NCBI RefSeq assembly: GCF_023349125.1
Contig: NZ_JAKIKT010000005.1
Coordinates: 186,001 to 250,000, forward strand
Direction: 5' to 3'
Source of the DNA: Shewanella corallii
GTDB taxonomy: Bacteria > Pseudomonadota > Gammaproteobacteria > Enterobacterales > Shewanellaceae
DNA length: 64,000 nt
Under the pieces are notes generated by a model. That model saw nothing but the letters and a program-made list of their open reading frames with translations. It had not been told where the DNA came from and ran no database searches. The translations under genes were made by a program, and so were the position numbers. This document shows, piece after piece, positions 44,616 to 54,036 of this stretch (positions within the stretch are counted from its first letter, which is position 1; each line of letters starts with the position of its first letter).

Positions 44616-46832
44616 ATGTTTAAGAACGTAAAGTCTATAAAAAACTTCGGTATTTTCAAGAATGTCAATACTAACGCTGGTCTGCCTTTCTATCAATTCA
44701 ACCTGTTTTACGGCTTCAACTATTCAGGAAAGACCACGCTGTCACGTATCTTTCGAGCAATGCAGTTAGGTGAAATGCCTGAAGGCTTCACCGGGGCATC
44801 TTTTGAAGTCGATTGTCATGATGCTGGTTCTATTAAAAGTAATAACTTACAGAAAGTAGAAAACCTACGTGTTTTTAATTCAGATTACATAGCTAAAAAT
44901 GTTAACTTTGATGAATCAAGTGTAAGCCCTGTTTTGATCGTAGGTGAACGTAACATTGAGCTAGAGACTGAACTCCAAGCACTTGAAGATTCCATCCCAG
45001 CAAAGGAAGCGGAGCGAGATCAAAACATAGGATTCGCAGCAAGCAAAGAAAAAGAGAAGAACAATCGTCTGACTGAAGTTGGTCGAAATGTTGCTGTATT
45101 GAGTATTTTGGGTAGGTCTACATTTAATGCTTCAAGTGTAAGAACAATGCTTGCATCTGCTGAAGCTAGTCATGATCTAACACCAGAACAAGTGAGTGCT
45201 TATATCGATACAGCAAGGGCCACTGCTGCATCAAGTGTACCTATAGTTAAATTTAGTGTCCCAGACATGATAGGTGTTTTTGGTGATATTGACTCAATCA
45301 TGGCTACCTCGGTAACACAGGCAACTATTGCTGAATTGGACGCAGATAACAGACTTAGAAGTTGGGTTGAAGAGGGAATAGAGCGTAACGCTGGACACAC
45401 AACCTGCCAGTTCTGTGGCAACACGCTCAGTCAGGCACGAATTGACGAGTTAAATGCTTATTTTTCGAAAGCGTATAAAGACCTAAGCCGAAGGATTGAT
45501 ACTGCTATCGCTTCGGTTCAATCACAATCATTTGCATCAAGCATTCCAGACACCAGTCAACTTTACCCAGACCTACAGAAAAACTTTGACGAATTAAGAA
45601 GCCAAATCCAGCCAATACATAATTCTGTCGGAGAACTAAAAGCGTCACTAGTTAAGCTATTGACTGACAAAAAAGAGCACATGGGAGAGGTTCTTCCATT
45701 TAATGCTTCAGACTATCATTTACCGCTAGTTACAGGCTTGATAGAGCAGTTCAACGCAGTAATTACAGAGCACAATGAACGGGCTGCTAACCATTCCACA
45801 GAGCAGCGTCAAGCTATTGAAGCAATTAAACGCCACTATGTTTACCAAGAAACACAGAACTACGACCACCCCCAAACACAGCTTGATATACAAGCGTTTA
45901 AAGATGCCTCTGTTACTATACAAGACGAGATTAACGCTAATAAGGCGCGTATTGATGCAATAAAGGCAGAGCTGAATAACACCAGACAAGGTGCACAAAG
46001 CCTAAACGACAATTTGAGACAGTACTTCGGTAAGACTGATATAGAAATCAAGCCGGTAGATGGCACGTATAAGTTCATGCGTGAAGATCGAGAGGCGAAG
46101 CACTTATCTGATGGTGAGCGCACTGCAATAGCATTCGCGTACTTCATTACACAACTAGAAGATGAATCTTTAAATGGTACTAAACCCATTGTGTATTTGG
46201 ATGATCCGATCTGTAGTCTTGATTCAAACCACATCTATAACGTTCTTGGCATTATTAAAAATAAGTTAGGACATGAGCATGTAGAACAGCTTTTCATTTC
46301 TATGCATAACTTTGAGTTCTTCAACTTAGTAAAAACGTGGTTGTCTTATTTCAGTAAAACTAAGACAGGCATAGCAAAGCGAGCACAATTCTTCTTAGTT
46401 AATCGTACCAGAGACCAATCCAAGATTGACCCATTGCCTAAACTGCTAAAAGATCACAGATCTGAATATGCATACCTTATCAGTAAGGTGAAAGAGGCTG
46501 TCGAGCGACCAGAGCATTGTGATTCTGTTGCTGTGCAGTCGTACCTAAGAAAGATACTAGAAGTCTACTTTTCGTTCCGTTTCAATTTGACTGAGTTCAG
46601 GGCGAACGGAAAAGACCAGATAGCACCTAACTTGCTGAAAGGGATTGAAGATGCAGAAGTTAAAGCAAATATGCTGTATGAATATATGAATGAAAAATGC
46701 CATGCTAAATCAATGGAACTAGGTGTTAAGTTTCCTGAAGCAGTGCAGCCTCAGTTAACTAATGCATGGGGCATCATTACGAATGCTATAGAAACTAATG
46801 ACAAGCCACACTATGATGCATATTACGCCTAA
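44616..46832 (+). CDS. RloC/PrrC-like AAA_13 ATPase with zinc hook, putative anticodon nuclease
   Basis: A 738-residue SMC/ABC-type ATPase. Walker A is GFNYSGKTT at residues 33-41. A zinc-hook CQFCGN (C264, C267) lies among helical, coiled-coil segments. The ABC signature LSDGER is at 497-502, and Walker B with D-loop PIVYLDDPICSLDS is at 524-537, followed by H-loop-like SMHNFEFF. The C-terminus has R645, E649 (RKILE) and H696 (NEKCHAKS); PrrC's catalytic triad is an R-x3-E plus a later H. RloC-type proteins cut tRNA anticodons during phage attack or DNA damage. It is a lone gene, AT-rich against its neighbours. A role in defence is inference. Confidence 0.8.
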   Translation: MFKNVKSIKNFGIFKNVNTNAGLPFYQFNLFYGFNYSGKTTLSRIFRAMQLGEMPEGFTGASFEVDCHDAGSIKSNNLQKVENLRVFNSDYIAKNVNFDESSVSPVLIVGERNIELETELQALEDSIPAKEAERDQNIGFAASKEKEKNNRLTEVGRNVAVLSILGRSTFNASSVRTMLASAEASHDLTPEQVSAYIDTARATAASSVPIVKFSVPDMIGVFGDIDSIMATSVTQATIAELDADNRLRSWVEEGIERNAGHTTCQFCGNTLSQARIDELNAYFSKAYKDLSRRIDTAIASVQSQSFASSIPDTSQLYPDLQKNFDELRSQIQPIHNSVGELKASLVKLLTDKKEHMGEVLPFNASDYHLPLVTGLIEQFNAVITEHNERAANHSTEQRQAIEAIKRHYVYQETQNYDHPQTQLDIQAFKDASVTIQDEINANKARIDAIKAELNNTRQGAQSLNDNLRQYFGKTDIEIKPVDGTYKFMREDREAKHLSDGERTAIAFAYFITQLEDESLNGTKPIVYLDDPICSLDSNHIYNVLGIIKNKLGHEHVEQLFISMHNFEFFNLVKTWLSYFSKTKTGIAKRAQFFLVNRTRDQSKIDPLPKLLKDHRSEYAYLISKVKEAVERPEHCDSVAVQSYLRKILEVYFSFRFNLTEFRANGKDQIAPNLLKGIEDAEVKANMLYEYMNEKCHAKSMELGVKFPEAVQPQLTNAWGIITNAIETNDKPHYDAYYA

Positions 46833-46849
46833 CCCTAAAGAATCACGTT

Positions 46850-46879
46850 GTTTGTCCTCTTGATAGCCGTGAGACAAAC
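46850..46879 (+). terminator. Hairpin after the RloC-like gene
   Basis: GTTTGTC and GACAAAC, seven paired bases around a 16-base loop, 17 bases after the stop. There is no T-run, so termination is uncertain. Confidence 0.35.
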
Positions 46880-46920
46880 GTAAATCGCGTGGTATGAATC
46901 GCTAGCCATCACTATTTACT

Positions 46921-46946
46921 AAAAAGGCTCCCGGTGGGAGCCTTTT
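46921..46946. terminator. Bidirectional terminator before the UPF0114 gene
   Basis: AAAAAGGCTCCC-GGT-GGGAGCCTTTT. Symmetric A and T runs suit the convergent RloC-like and UPF0114 genes. The right edge of the AT-rich accessory segment lies here. Confidence 0.88.
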
Positions 46947-46996
46947 GAATTTAAATGAGGTCAGCAAAGCGCATTGCGGTAATGGCCGGCTAGGCG

Positions 46997-47512
46997 TTAC
47001 TTCTTGGTACTTTTGGACTTGCTGGCGATGAAGTCGGTCAGGGCAAACAGCACGCCGGAGGTGACGAAGGTCAGGTGGATGCCTACCTTCCAGGCCAGAA
47101 CGTCGCTGGAGAAGTTGTCGGTATCCAAAAAGGTTTTTAACAGTTCGACGCTGGAGATGGCGACGATGGCACCGATAAGTTTGAGTTTCAGATCGGCAAA
47201 ACCAACACTTCCCATCCATGCGGGTCTGTCTTCATGATCTGCCGGGCCAAACTTGGACACGAAGTTCTCATAGCCGCTAAAGGCAATGATGAGCAATAAG
47301 CTGGCCAACAGCGCAGTGTCCACCAGGGTCAGGATGCTGAGGATGGGGTGGCCTTCGCCGCCAATAAATACTATGGCAAAGAGGTTGAGTAGCTCTTTAC
47401 CAAACTTAAGAAACAGTACGCCAATGGCGATCACCAGGCCGAAGAAAAACGGCGCCAGCAGCCAGCGAGAATTGAACAGCAATTTTTCGAAGTGATTTTC
47501 CAGACGTTTCAT
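46997..47512 (-). CDS. UPF0114 (YqhA-like) membrane protein
   Basis: A 171-residue inner-membrane protein of the YqhA/UPF0114 family. The N-terminus FEKLLFNSRWLLAPFFFGLVIAIG is family-typical, and four hydrophobic segments are visible. The central loop FVSKFGPADHEDRPAWMGSVGF, cut here at the first half, and the segment DLKLKLIGAIVAISSVELLK match the family. The role is unknown. It is a solitary gene with its own terminator on the downstream side. The upstream region of 47513-48053 is long and probably holds its promoter. Confidence 0.9.
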   Translation of the reverse strand: MKRLENHFEKLLFNSRWLLAPFFFGLVIAIGVLFLKFGKELLNLFAIVFIGGEGHPILSILTLVDTALLASLLLIIAFSGYENFVSKFGPADHEDRPAWMGSVGFADLKLKLIGAIVAISSVELLKTFLDTDNFSSDVLAWKVGIHLTFVTSGVLFALTDFIASKSKSTKK

Positions 47513-48053
47513 CGTGTGTCAGTTAGCTCATTGGGCAAAAAACAGGAAAAGAAACTTACCGAACTGTCGGTGCGGCGCATTCTAGTTGATAGCCATTGAT
47601 GTGTAAATCATGATGCGAAACAATCATATGGCTGCCTGTCATTATTTGCTGTGCCTTTCAATCACTGTATATCGCAGAGTGTCATAAGGGCGCTTTGGTG
47701 TTGCACAGGAGACTCGTACTCAGTGCTGCAAATAGCTGCAGGTTCTGGTTGTGCTCGTACTTTGTATTCACAGTGCTGGTCGATTACTGCAATAGGGAGA
47801 GGAGAACTGGCTGACGTGAACCCTTTGCCAGGGTGCTACAGGTTGAAAAGCTATTCTAAAGTTCATAAACAACTATCTATTTCTGTATAAAAGTAGTGTT
47901 GCTTCTTAAGTGATGAGCCACGAACCTATCCCATTGTTCTAACCCTTGTCCGGGATGGTTGAACCCCTCGACAAGAGACTGTCATGCGAGTGCATATCAA
48001 ACTGACGGATATCGGCACTTAAATTATTACGGAGTATAGAGGGGATTTTTCAA
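47513..48053. other. Gene-poor intergenic region
   Basis: A 541-base stretch between the divergent UPF0114 and Sel1 genes. An open frame of 79 codons at 47651-47890 has no ribosome site or recognisable composition. I see no strong hairpin, RNA gene or repeat in it. The last 30 bases carry the ribosome site of the Sel1 gene (GAGGGGA). Confidence 0.5.
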
Positions 48054-49472
48054 ATGAATTACACCGGTGTCGGGGCCGTTTTTTTCCTCATTGTTAGTGT
48101 GGCAGTAGCCTGGTTCTTCTGGGAAGATTCTGATTCCAGCACAGCAATTCCGGATTACTCGACGACCAGGTTGGCGGCAGAGCAGGGTGATAGTGAAGCG
48201 CAATATCAGCTGGGTCTATTGTTACTGAGAGGACAAGGGGTAACGAGTGACGCCGAGGAGGCTCAGCTGTGGTTCCAGAAATCTGCGGACAGCGGTAATG
48301 CTCACGCACAGTTTCAGGTTTCACAGTATTACGACCGCAAGTACCAATCCTCCCAAGTTCCACAGCATGGAATAAATAGTTTTAACTGGTTAAAGAAGGC
48401 CTGTGAAAAAGGGAGTTGGGAAGCACAAACAAAGATGGGACAAATATACCTGGACGGTTTACGCATTGATGGTTTAGAAATTAGCCCGGACCAGGGAACC
48501 GCAGCGGCTTGGTTTCGTCGAGCGGCTAAAAATGGGAGCAGTAACGCTAACTATCAGTTGGCAAAGTTACTCGATGCAAACCCTAGACTGGCAAAAAACG
48601 AAGAGGAGAGTCTTGATTACTATAAAGAAGCTGCTGAGCAGGGTAATCCGGATGCTCAGTATTGGCTCGCGGTTGTATATCTTGAAGGTAAGTTAACGCG
48701 ACGAAACCATGGTTTGGCAATGGAGTTGATGAATAAAGCTGCCCAGCAGGGGCAGCCATATGCGGAATACATGATAGCAACAGAGCTTGAGAAAGAAGGG
48801 AAGATACAGGAAGCGTTAAGCTATTACGCTCGTTCAGCAGAGCAGGGTTTTGCGGAAGCTGATTATCAAATTGGCCTTATATATAGATTTGGTAAAGTCA
48901 TTGAGGCGGATCTCGAAAAAGCCGAATACCACTTCACCAAGGCGACTAAATTGGGACACCCTAAAGCGAAAGAAGAGCGGATTATATTGTTGGCGGAGCA
49001 AGGGGATGCCGAGTATCAATATTACTACGGAGACCTTTTGATGAAACGTTATTATGACGATAACATGCGCAATTCATGGAATCATGACCAAGCTTATATT
49101 TGGTATGAAAAGTCTGCTAACCAAGGTTATGCGTGGGCCCAGAACACAATGGGTCAAAAACTGTATTTGGGGAACCCAGCAAAAGCATTCGATTGGTTCC
49201 AACAAGCGGCTCATCAGGGGTTAAGTCCAGCCCAATGGAATCTCGCACTAATGTATTTGGAGGGAGAGGTCGTAGAGCGAAACTGGTTGACAGCGAACAT
49301 GTGGCGCATAATCTCAGAATCCAACAGGCCAGCTGGTGATATGTATGCTTACGGCAGGGTAAATGCACATTTACGGTTTAATGCCCTGACTGAATCTGAG
49401 TTAGAACAGGTTGAAGAGCTGGTTCGCCGATGTGTTGAAACTGACTATGAGGTGTGCTCTGAGTCACCTTGA
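48054..49472 (+). CDS. Sel1-repeat (TPR-like) protein with N-terminal membrane anchor
   Basis: A 472-residue protein with an N-terminal hydrophobic helix (GVGAVFFLIVSVAVAWFFW), so the rest is periplasmic or membrane-associated. About eight Sel1 repeats of roughly 36 residues follow, recognisable by AEQGDSEAQYQLGLLLLRGQGV, AAEQGNPDAQYWLAVVYLEGK (first 20 shown in part) and AHQGLSPAQWNLALMYLEGE. Sel1 solenoids bind partner proteins and often occur in envelope signalling or stress pathways. No catalytic domain is present, so it is probably an adaptor. GAGGGGA precedes the ATG. It stands alone, without operon partners. Confidence 0.9.
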   Translation: MNYTGVGAVFFLIVSVAVAWFFWEDSDSSTAIPDYSTTRLAAEQGDSEAQYQLGLLLLRGQGVTSDAEEAQLWFQKSADSGNAHAQFQVSQYYDRKYQSSQVPQHGINSFNWLKKACEKGSWEAQTKMGQIYLDGLRIDGLEISPDQGTAAAWFRRAAKNGSSNANYQLAKLLDANPRLAKNEEESLDYYKEAAEQGNPDAQYWLAVVYLEGKLTRRNHGLAMELMNKAAQQGQPYAEYMIATELEKEGKIQEALSYYARSAEQGFAEADYQIGLIYRFGKVIEADLEKAEYHFTKATKLGHPKAKEERIILLAEQGDAEYQYYYGDLLMKRYYDDNMRNSWNHDQAYIWYEKSANQGYAWAQNTMGQKLYLGNPAKAFDWFQQAAHQGLSPAQWNLALMYLEGEVVERNWLTANMWRIISESNRPAGDMYAYGRVNAHLRFNALTESELEQVEELVRRCVETDYEVCSESP

Positions 49473-49759
49473 GTAGCGCTATGATGATAGGCATTGTCGC
49501 TCTGGAAGTTGAAGAATATAAAGGGGTGCGGAAAGGCTTGTAGTCGGTCTCCATACTCGTATTGTTTTTTTATTCCGCTCACTACTCTTGTGGCAATGTG
49601 GGTGATTCCCTGAGTGCTTTACTGACGGTTGCACTCAATCTTCAAAGCAGTGGTATCAGCAATCCAGTATGATGTATGCCAATCAGCACTCTATGATACT
49701 GAGTCTGCTTTCGAATATTCCCGCTAAGTTTTGTTAGCGAAATCACCATAAGGGCGTTC

Positions 49760-50239
49760 ATGCAAAAAGTTACCATTCTTGTCGATGTACAGAATATCTA
49801 TTACACCACCCGGCAAGCGTTTGGGAGCTCCTTTGACTACAACGAGTTTTGGCGACGCACGACCACAGACAGGGAAGTGGTAAAAGCGATCGCCTATGCC
49901 AGCGACCGTGGCGATCCCAAGCAGCAGCAATTTCAGAATATATTGCGCGCGATAGGGTTTGAGGTGAAGTTAAAGCCCTATATTCAACGGGTTGATGGTT
50001 CGTCCAAGTGTGATTGGGATGTGGGAATTACCATAGATGCTATGGAGCTCAGCAGAGAGTCTGATGTGTTGGTGCTGGCCAGTGGCGACGGAGACTTCGA
50101 CTTGCTGGCCAAAAAACTGGTGGGCGACTTTGGCACCCAAGTGGAAGTCTACGGTGTTGATGGCTTAACCGCGGCGTCCTTGATTAATGCATCATCCTGC
50201 TATGTGCCGATAGCTGGAGACTTGTTATTGTCAAAATAG
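49760..50239 (+). CDS. NYN-domain (LabA/DUF88) putative RNase
   Basis: A 159-residue single-domain protein of the NYN family, PIN-like metal-dependent nucleases that act on RNA. Conserved acidic residues line the pocket: ILVDVQNIYY near the N-terminus, SKCDWDVGITIDAMEL in the middle and LASGDGDFDLLAKKL, with GVDGLTAASLINAS closing the fold. LabA-type proteins are involved in post-transcriptional control in some bacteria. AAGGGCG lies before the ATG. It is an isolated gene between the Sel1 protein and a terminator shared with yvcK, so context gives no substrate. Confidence 0.92.
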   Translation: MQKVTILVDVQNIYYTTRQAFGSSFDYNEFWRRTTTDREVVKAIAYASDRGDPKQQQFQNILRAIGFEVKLKPYIQRVDGSSKCDWDVGITIDAMELSRESDVLVLASGDGDFDLLAKKLVGDFGTQVEVYGVDGLTAASLINASSCYVPIAGDLLLSK

Positions 50240-50295
50240 CTGTGTGGCAGCGCGGGCGGGACACCTAAGCGTTAGCAGGCTACTGTATCAAATAC

Positions 50296-50326
50296 AAAAA
50301 TGCCCAGACTCTATGCTGGGCATTTT
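50296..50326. terminator. Terminator between the NYN gene and yvcK
   Basis: AAAAATGCCCAG / CTGGGCATTTT with an eight-base loop. It can serve both convergent genes. Confidence 0.88.
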
Positions 50327-50328
50327 GT

Positions 50329-51237
50329 TTATCGGGCATTTGAGAGAATATCTTCCAGTACACTGGCCAATGCTTTGGTGTCGTGACGTCCGGGCTGATA
50401 ACTGGAGTTCATCGGCCGATAATGGAATATGCCATCGTCACGTGACTCATCTCCATGACACACTACATGGTCCACCAGGCTAAGCCCCAGAGCACTCTGA
50501 CAAAAGTCCAGGCGTTGCTGCAGACTAAGTTGAGATGCGGGAGACTGCTCTGCATCAATATTGTCGATAAACACCACTTTGGCCTGACTTTGCTCCAGCG
50601 CATTGCGTACACCATCGGTCAGCAATACAGGCATCAGGCTGGTATAAAAGCTGCCCGGGCCAAGCAAAATCACTTCCGCATTACGTATCGCTTCGCAAGC
50701 TTCACAGGTCGCGTTGACCTGAGGTGAAAGTTGCAATGACTGGGGCGGGGTTTCCATGGCATCGACATTGAGCTCACCAACAATTTGCTCGCCCTCTTTG
50801 GACAGGGCCAGCAGGTGGGTTGGCTGCTCAGACATGGGAATAATTCTGGGTTTGATATTCAGCATATTGCGGATCAGGTTAACGGCTTCAAGTGGCCGTA
50901 CGCACAACTGATCCAGTGCCAATAACATCAGATTCCCCAGATTATGGCCACCGATAGGAGTATCTCCGCTGAACCTGTATTCAAACAGCAGGGAACCGAT
51001 AGAGGGTCTGGTGGCGACCTGAGAAAGGCAGTTCCGCAAATCCCCCCAGGCGATGCAGTCTTCGGTCTCACGAAGACGGCCGGTTGAGCCGCCATTGTCT
51101 GTGGTCGCCACTATTCCGGTAAGACCTTCGCCCAGAAATGAAAGGCTTGAAAGCACCCGGCCCAATCCGTGGCCTCCGCCGATTGCCACTACCCGTGACT
51201 TACCGGCAAGTTGTTGTTCCATATTTTGTGAAAGCAT
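50329..51237 (-). CDS. YvcK/YbhK-family protein (CofD-like)
   Basis: A 302-residue cytoplasmic protein related to E. coli YbhK and Bacillus YvcK. The Rossmann-like CofD fold shows VVAIGGGHGLGRVLSSL, TTDNGGSTGRLR and GGHNLGNLMLLALDQL. YvcK proteins bind UDP-sugars such as UDP-GlcNAc and influence central carbon use and cell shape; an enzymatic activity is not established. E. coli YbhK is about the same length. The gene is convergent with the NYN gene and divergent from the Bax-like gene. No operon partner. Confidence 0.93.
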   Translation of the reverse strand: MLSQNMEQQLAGKSRVVAIGGGHGLGRVLSSLSFLGEGLTGIVATTDNGGSTGRLRETEDCIAWGDLRNCLSQVATRPSIGSLLFEYRFSGDTPIGGHNLGNLMLLALDQLCVRPLEAVNLIRNMLNIKPRIIPMSEQPTHLLALSKEGEQIVGELNVDAMETPPQSLQLSPQVNATCEACEAIRNAEVILLGPGSFYTSLMPVLLTDGVRNALEQSQAKVVFIDNIDAEQSPASQLSLQQRLDFCQSALGLSLVDHVVCHGDESRDDGIFHYRPMNSSYQPGRHDTKALASVLEDILSNAR

Positions 51238-51417
51238 TTGTCATCCTGATGCTTATTTGAAGGGTTTAACTATTCCCCGAATAAATCCCGGTAAGTTTAC
51301 ACGATTTTGGCGGAGTTTGAGGGAGAAAATTTGTGAAAGGGGTTTGATAACTTATAATGCGCGATTCGTTTTTATGTTACCTTTGCGGTAATACTGTGAT
51401 TTTAAATAGGTAGTTGA

Positions 51418-52242
51418 TTGAAAACAGGTCGAATTGGAAAATTGGTGCTGGCTTTTGCCTTGGTGATTGTCTCCATTTATGGGTTACGTGTTGCACTGTT
51501 ACCCGTGGGTAAAGAGATTTCAGTTAACAGTGCACAGCTGTTGAAAAACCCATTACCACCTGAGGCTCCAAAATTACCGGACTTTTCTGCTATTGCGGAT
51601 GTGCGTGAAAAAAAGCAGGCTTTTTTCGATTTCCTGCGTCCCATGATCCGTGCTCAGAATGCACTGATTGCAAAGGAAAGAGATTTCCTGCAAACCGTCA
51701 ATGCCCACTTCAGTCTGGATCATACTCTGTCAGATGCCGAGCGTTATCGTATCGGTGAGATTGCGCAGAAGTATCAGTTTAACCCCAGGGTGATCGATGG
51801 TGATGCCATTACTGAATTGCTGAGACGAGTCGATACAGTACCAGAAAACATGGTGCTGATTCAGGCCGCCAACGAGACAGGCTGGGGGAGCTCTCGCTTC
51901 GCCCGTGAAGGACTGAACTTCTTTGGTCAATGGTGCTTCCGCAAGGGTTGTGGTTTGGTGCCTCTTTCTCGTACTGAAGGTCTTAGTCACGAAGTGGCTA
52001 AATTTGATACCGTTGAAGACTCTGTTGCCGCTTACCTGCGTAATCTGAACTCCAACGGCGCCTACGATATGTTTCGTTCTATCCGTGCCGATGTTCGTGC
52101 TCAGGGCAGGGAGCCTCAAGCAGAAGAACTTGTTTGGGGCCTGATGAGTTATTCCGAGCGGAAAGAAGCCTATATCGAAGAGCTGTTGCAAATGCTGCAG
52201 CACAACAAGGCATTCTTGTTGGCAGCTAACCAAAACCAATAA
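51418..52242 (+). CDS. Bax-like glucosaminidase-domain protein
   Basis: A 274-residue exported protein with an N-terminal signal anchor (LVLAFALVIVSIYGLRVALL) and a C-terminal glucosaminidase domain of the Bax/FlgJ type, probably acting on peptidoglycan. The catalytic region is QAANETGWGSSRFAREGLNFFG, with the glutamate in the NETGWG motif, followed by GQWCFRKGCGLVP. It starts at TTG 51418, with AGG seven bases upstream. The DUF2987 gene begins 25 bases after it, so they may be co-transcribed and both act in the envelope. E. coli Bax is about 274 aa. Confidence 0.88.
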   Translation: MKTGRIGKLVLAFALVIVSIYGLRVALLPVGKEISVNSAQLLKNPLPPEAPKLPDFSAIADVREKKQAFFDFLRPMIRAQNALIAKERDFLQTVNAHFSLDHTLSDAERYRIGEIAQKYQFNPRVIDGDAITELLRRVDTVPENMVLIQAANETGWGSSRFAREGLNFFGQWCFRKGCGLVPLSRTEGLSHEVAKFDTVEDSVAAYLRNLNSNGAYDMFRSIRADVRAQGREPQAEELVWGLMSYSERKEAYIEELLQMLQHNKAFLLAANQNQ

Positions 52243-52267
52243 TAAATAATTATCCGGGAAGTGTTTT

Positions 52268-52909
52268 ATGCGGTTCACTCGCCTCTCCAGCCTCGCGTTG
52301 CTGGGTTCTGTATTTGTTTCATCCAATCTGATTGCCGGTGAAGTATCGCTGCGCTATGAGGATTTTTATTCCCGCATGAAGGTGATGCATAAGGAAAACT
52401 ATCAGCTCATTGAACTGACATTCTCTGTGCCCCAGACCCAGGGATGTAAAATTGAAAAGGCCAATATCAGTACCGAGAGAAGTACTGTCCCTTTATCTTT
52501 TACCAAGGCGCAGCGCTTGTATCTGCCTTATGATGTTGAGCTTAAGCAGCAGCGAGCCCTGGTGAATTTGCAGGTGGATGGTGAGTCAGCCAATTGTGGC
52601 CTGGCGGTGCAGATCCGGGCAAAGTCGCCAAAGGCAGAATATGATCAGGCAACGCTGAAGCAGATATACAGCGAGATGGATGAGATGCAGGGGGCGATGA
52701 AGGGCTTCCCGATGAAATACTTCCACGATGCGATTCAAGGGCTGAGGTTCACCTTGCCCGCGGATACCCGGGTAGTGCTTGAACAGGACAAGGGATATGA
52801 GGAGTTTACCGTCAGTGGTAACTGGTCGTTATCCGCCGAGCAGATTGAACAGTCGAAAAGCCTGACATTCTCTGCAGTACCTGATGTGATCAGTCCCTGG
52901 GTTGAATAG
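52268..52909 (+). CDS. DUF2987 periplasmic protein
   Basis: A 213-residue protein with a signal peptide ending at NLIAG. The mature part begins EVSLRYEDFYSRMKVMHKENY, which I recall as the DUF2987 family of Shewanella and relatives. Two cysteines (QGCKIEKA and SANCGLAV) could form a disulfide. It is likely beta-rich at first and helical near EYDQATLKQIYSEMDEMQ. Function unknown. It is the second gene of a probable operon with the Bax-like protein and ends at a strong terminator. Confidence 0.8.
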   Translation: MRFTRLSSLALLGSVFVSSNLIAGEVSLRYEDFYSRMKVMHKENYQLIELTFSVPQTQGCKIEKANISTERSTVPLSFTKAQRLYLPYDVELKQQRALVNLQVDGESANCGLAVQIRAKSPKAEYDQATLKQIYSEMDEMQGAMKGFPMKYFHDAIQGLRFTLPADTRVVLEQDKGYEEFTVSGNWSLSAEQIEQSKSLTFSAVPDVISPWVE

Positions 52910-52928
52910 CGCTGGAATCCATGACATT

Positions 52929-52957
52929 AAAAAGCCCGCGTGATGCGGGCTTTTTTG
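52929..52957. terminator. Terminator after the DUF2987 gene
   Basis: AAAAAGCCCGC-GTGAT-GCGGGCTTTTTT. Symmetric, so it may serve the convergent ttcA as well. Confidence 0.92.
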
Positions 52958-52975
52958 TATCTGTTAAGCGTAAGC

Positions 52976-53947
52976 TTATGGCGTATAGGTATTCACCACA
53001 TCGATACGGGTAGCAGCATCCAGGTCAATATGGCCTGAATTGGCGGCATCCATAAAGTCAAAGGCAGGCAGATCTGCCTCAGCCACTTCACCGGATGGCT
53101 TGGCATCCGGATCACGCTTCAGGCTAACGAAATCAAACTGCTCGCGGTCTACACCTTGAGATGGCGCTGTGTTTTGCATGGCGGTAAAAATGGTCTCAAT
53201 ACGACCCGGGAACTGCTTGTCCCAGCTCACCAGCATGTCTTTTACTGCTTTGCGCTTCAGGTTTTCCTGAGAGCCGCACAGATTACACGGAATAATCGGG
53301 AACTGCTTAAGCTCGGCATATTCGGCGATATCTTTCTCGCGGCTGTAGGCCAGGGGACGGATAACCAGGTTCGCACCATCATCAGACAGCAGTTTTGGAG
53401 GCATCGCCTTCATCTTGCCACCGAAGAACATGTTCAGGAACAGGGTCTCAATGATGTCGTCTCTGTGGTGACCCAGCGCGATCTTGGTGGCGCCAATCTT
53501 TTGGGCGAAACCATACAGGGTGCCACGACGCAGACGAGAGCACAGAGAGCAGGTGGTTTTGCCTTCCGGGATCTTGTCTTTAACGATGGAGTAGGTGTCT
53601 TTTTCCAGGATATGGTAAGCCACCCCCAGAGAGTCCAGATAAGCCGGCAGAATGTCTTCAGGGAAGCCAGGCTGCTTCTGGTCCAGGTTGACAGCCACCA
53701 ATTCAAATTTGATAGGCGCGCGCTGCTGCAGATTCAACAGGATATCCAGCATGGCATAGCTGTCTTTACCGCCGGACAGACAGCACATTACCCGATCGCC
53801 TTCTTCAATCATATTGTAGTCGGCAATGGCACTGCCTACTTCACGACGCAGGCGCTTCTGAAGCTTGTTCATGCGGGTAATTTGTTTCTTGGTCAAGCCG
53901 TCTTCCGACAGCTCTTGAATTGATTCTTGTGGCATTTCTACAGACAT
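52976..53947 (-). CDS. ttcA: tRNA 2-thiocytidine(32) synthetase TtcA
   Basis: Iron-sulfur PP-loop enzyme (323 aa) that thiolates cytidine-32 of some tRNAs. The PP-loop is [13 protein letters not shown]. Cluster-binding CxxC pairs are [12 protein letters not shown] and [12 protein letters not shown]. The C-terminal tail of about 40 residues past the core is longer than in E. coli TtcA (311 aa). The ATG at 53947 directly follows the T-run of a terminator-like hairpin, leaving no room for a normal ribosome site; a start four codons later (MPQES) has none either. In E. coli ttcA also lies near uspE and fnr. Confidence 0.96.
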   Translation of the reverse strand: MSVEMPQESIQELSEDGLTKKQITRMNKLQKRLRREVGSAIADYNMIEEGDRVMCCLSGGKDSYAMLDILLNLQQRAPIKFELVAVNLDQKQPGFPEDILPAYLDSLGVAYHILEKDTYSIVKDKIPEGKTTCSLCSRLRRGTLYGFAQKIGATKIALGHHRDDIIETLFLNMFFGGKMKAMPPKLLSDDGANLVIRPLAYSREKDIAEYAELKQFPIIPCNLCGSQENLKRKAVKDMLVSWDKQFPGRIETIFTAMQNTAPSQGVDREQFDFVSLKRDPDAKPSGEVAEADLPAFDFMDAANSGHIDLDAATRIDVVNTYTP

Positions 53948-53984
53948 AAAAAAAGCGCCCGGTGACTCCTAAGTGACAGGGCGC
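53948..53984 (-). terminator. Terminator-like hairpin ending at the ttcA start codon
   Basis: On the minus strand: GCGCCC, an 18-base loop containing TTAGGAG, GGGCGC, then seven T residues immediately followed by the ttcA ATG. It probably ends uspE transcription or attenuates ttcA. The only AGGAG in reach is in the loop, about 18 bases before the ATG. Confidence 0.65.
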
Positions 53985-54036
53985 GTATTATTCCAGCTTA
54001 AGGGAGCGGGGTAAAGAGTGATGCCCCTATGTCAGC

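Noticed and set aside
47651..47890. 79-codon plus-strand frame between UPF0114 and the Sel1 gene
   Set aside because: No ribosome site, cysteine- and serine-rich random-looking composition, no match I recognise.
53156..53923. 255-codon plus-strand frame opposite ttcA
   Set aside because: Shadow of ttcA. No recognisable composition or ribosome site.
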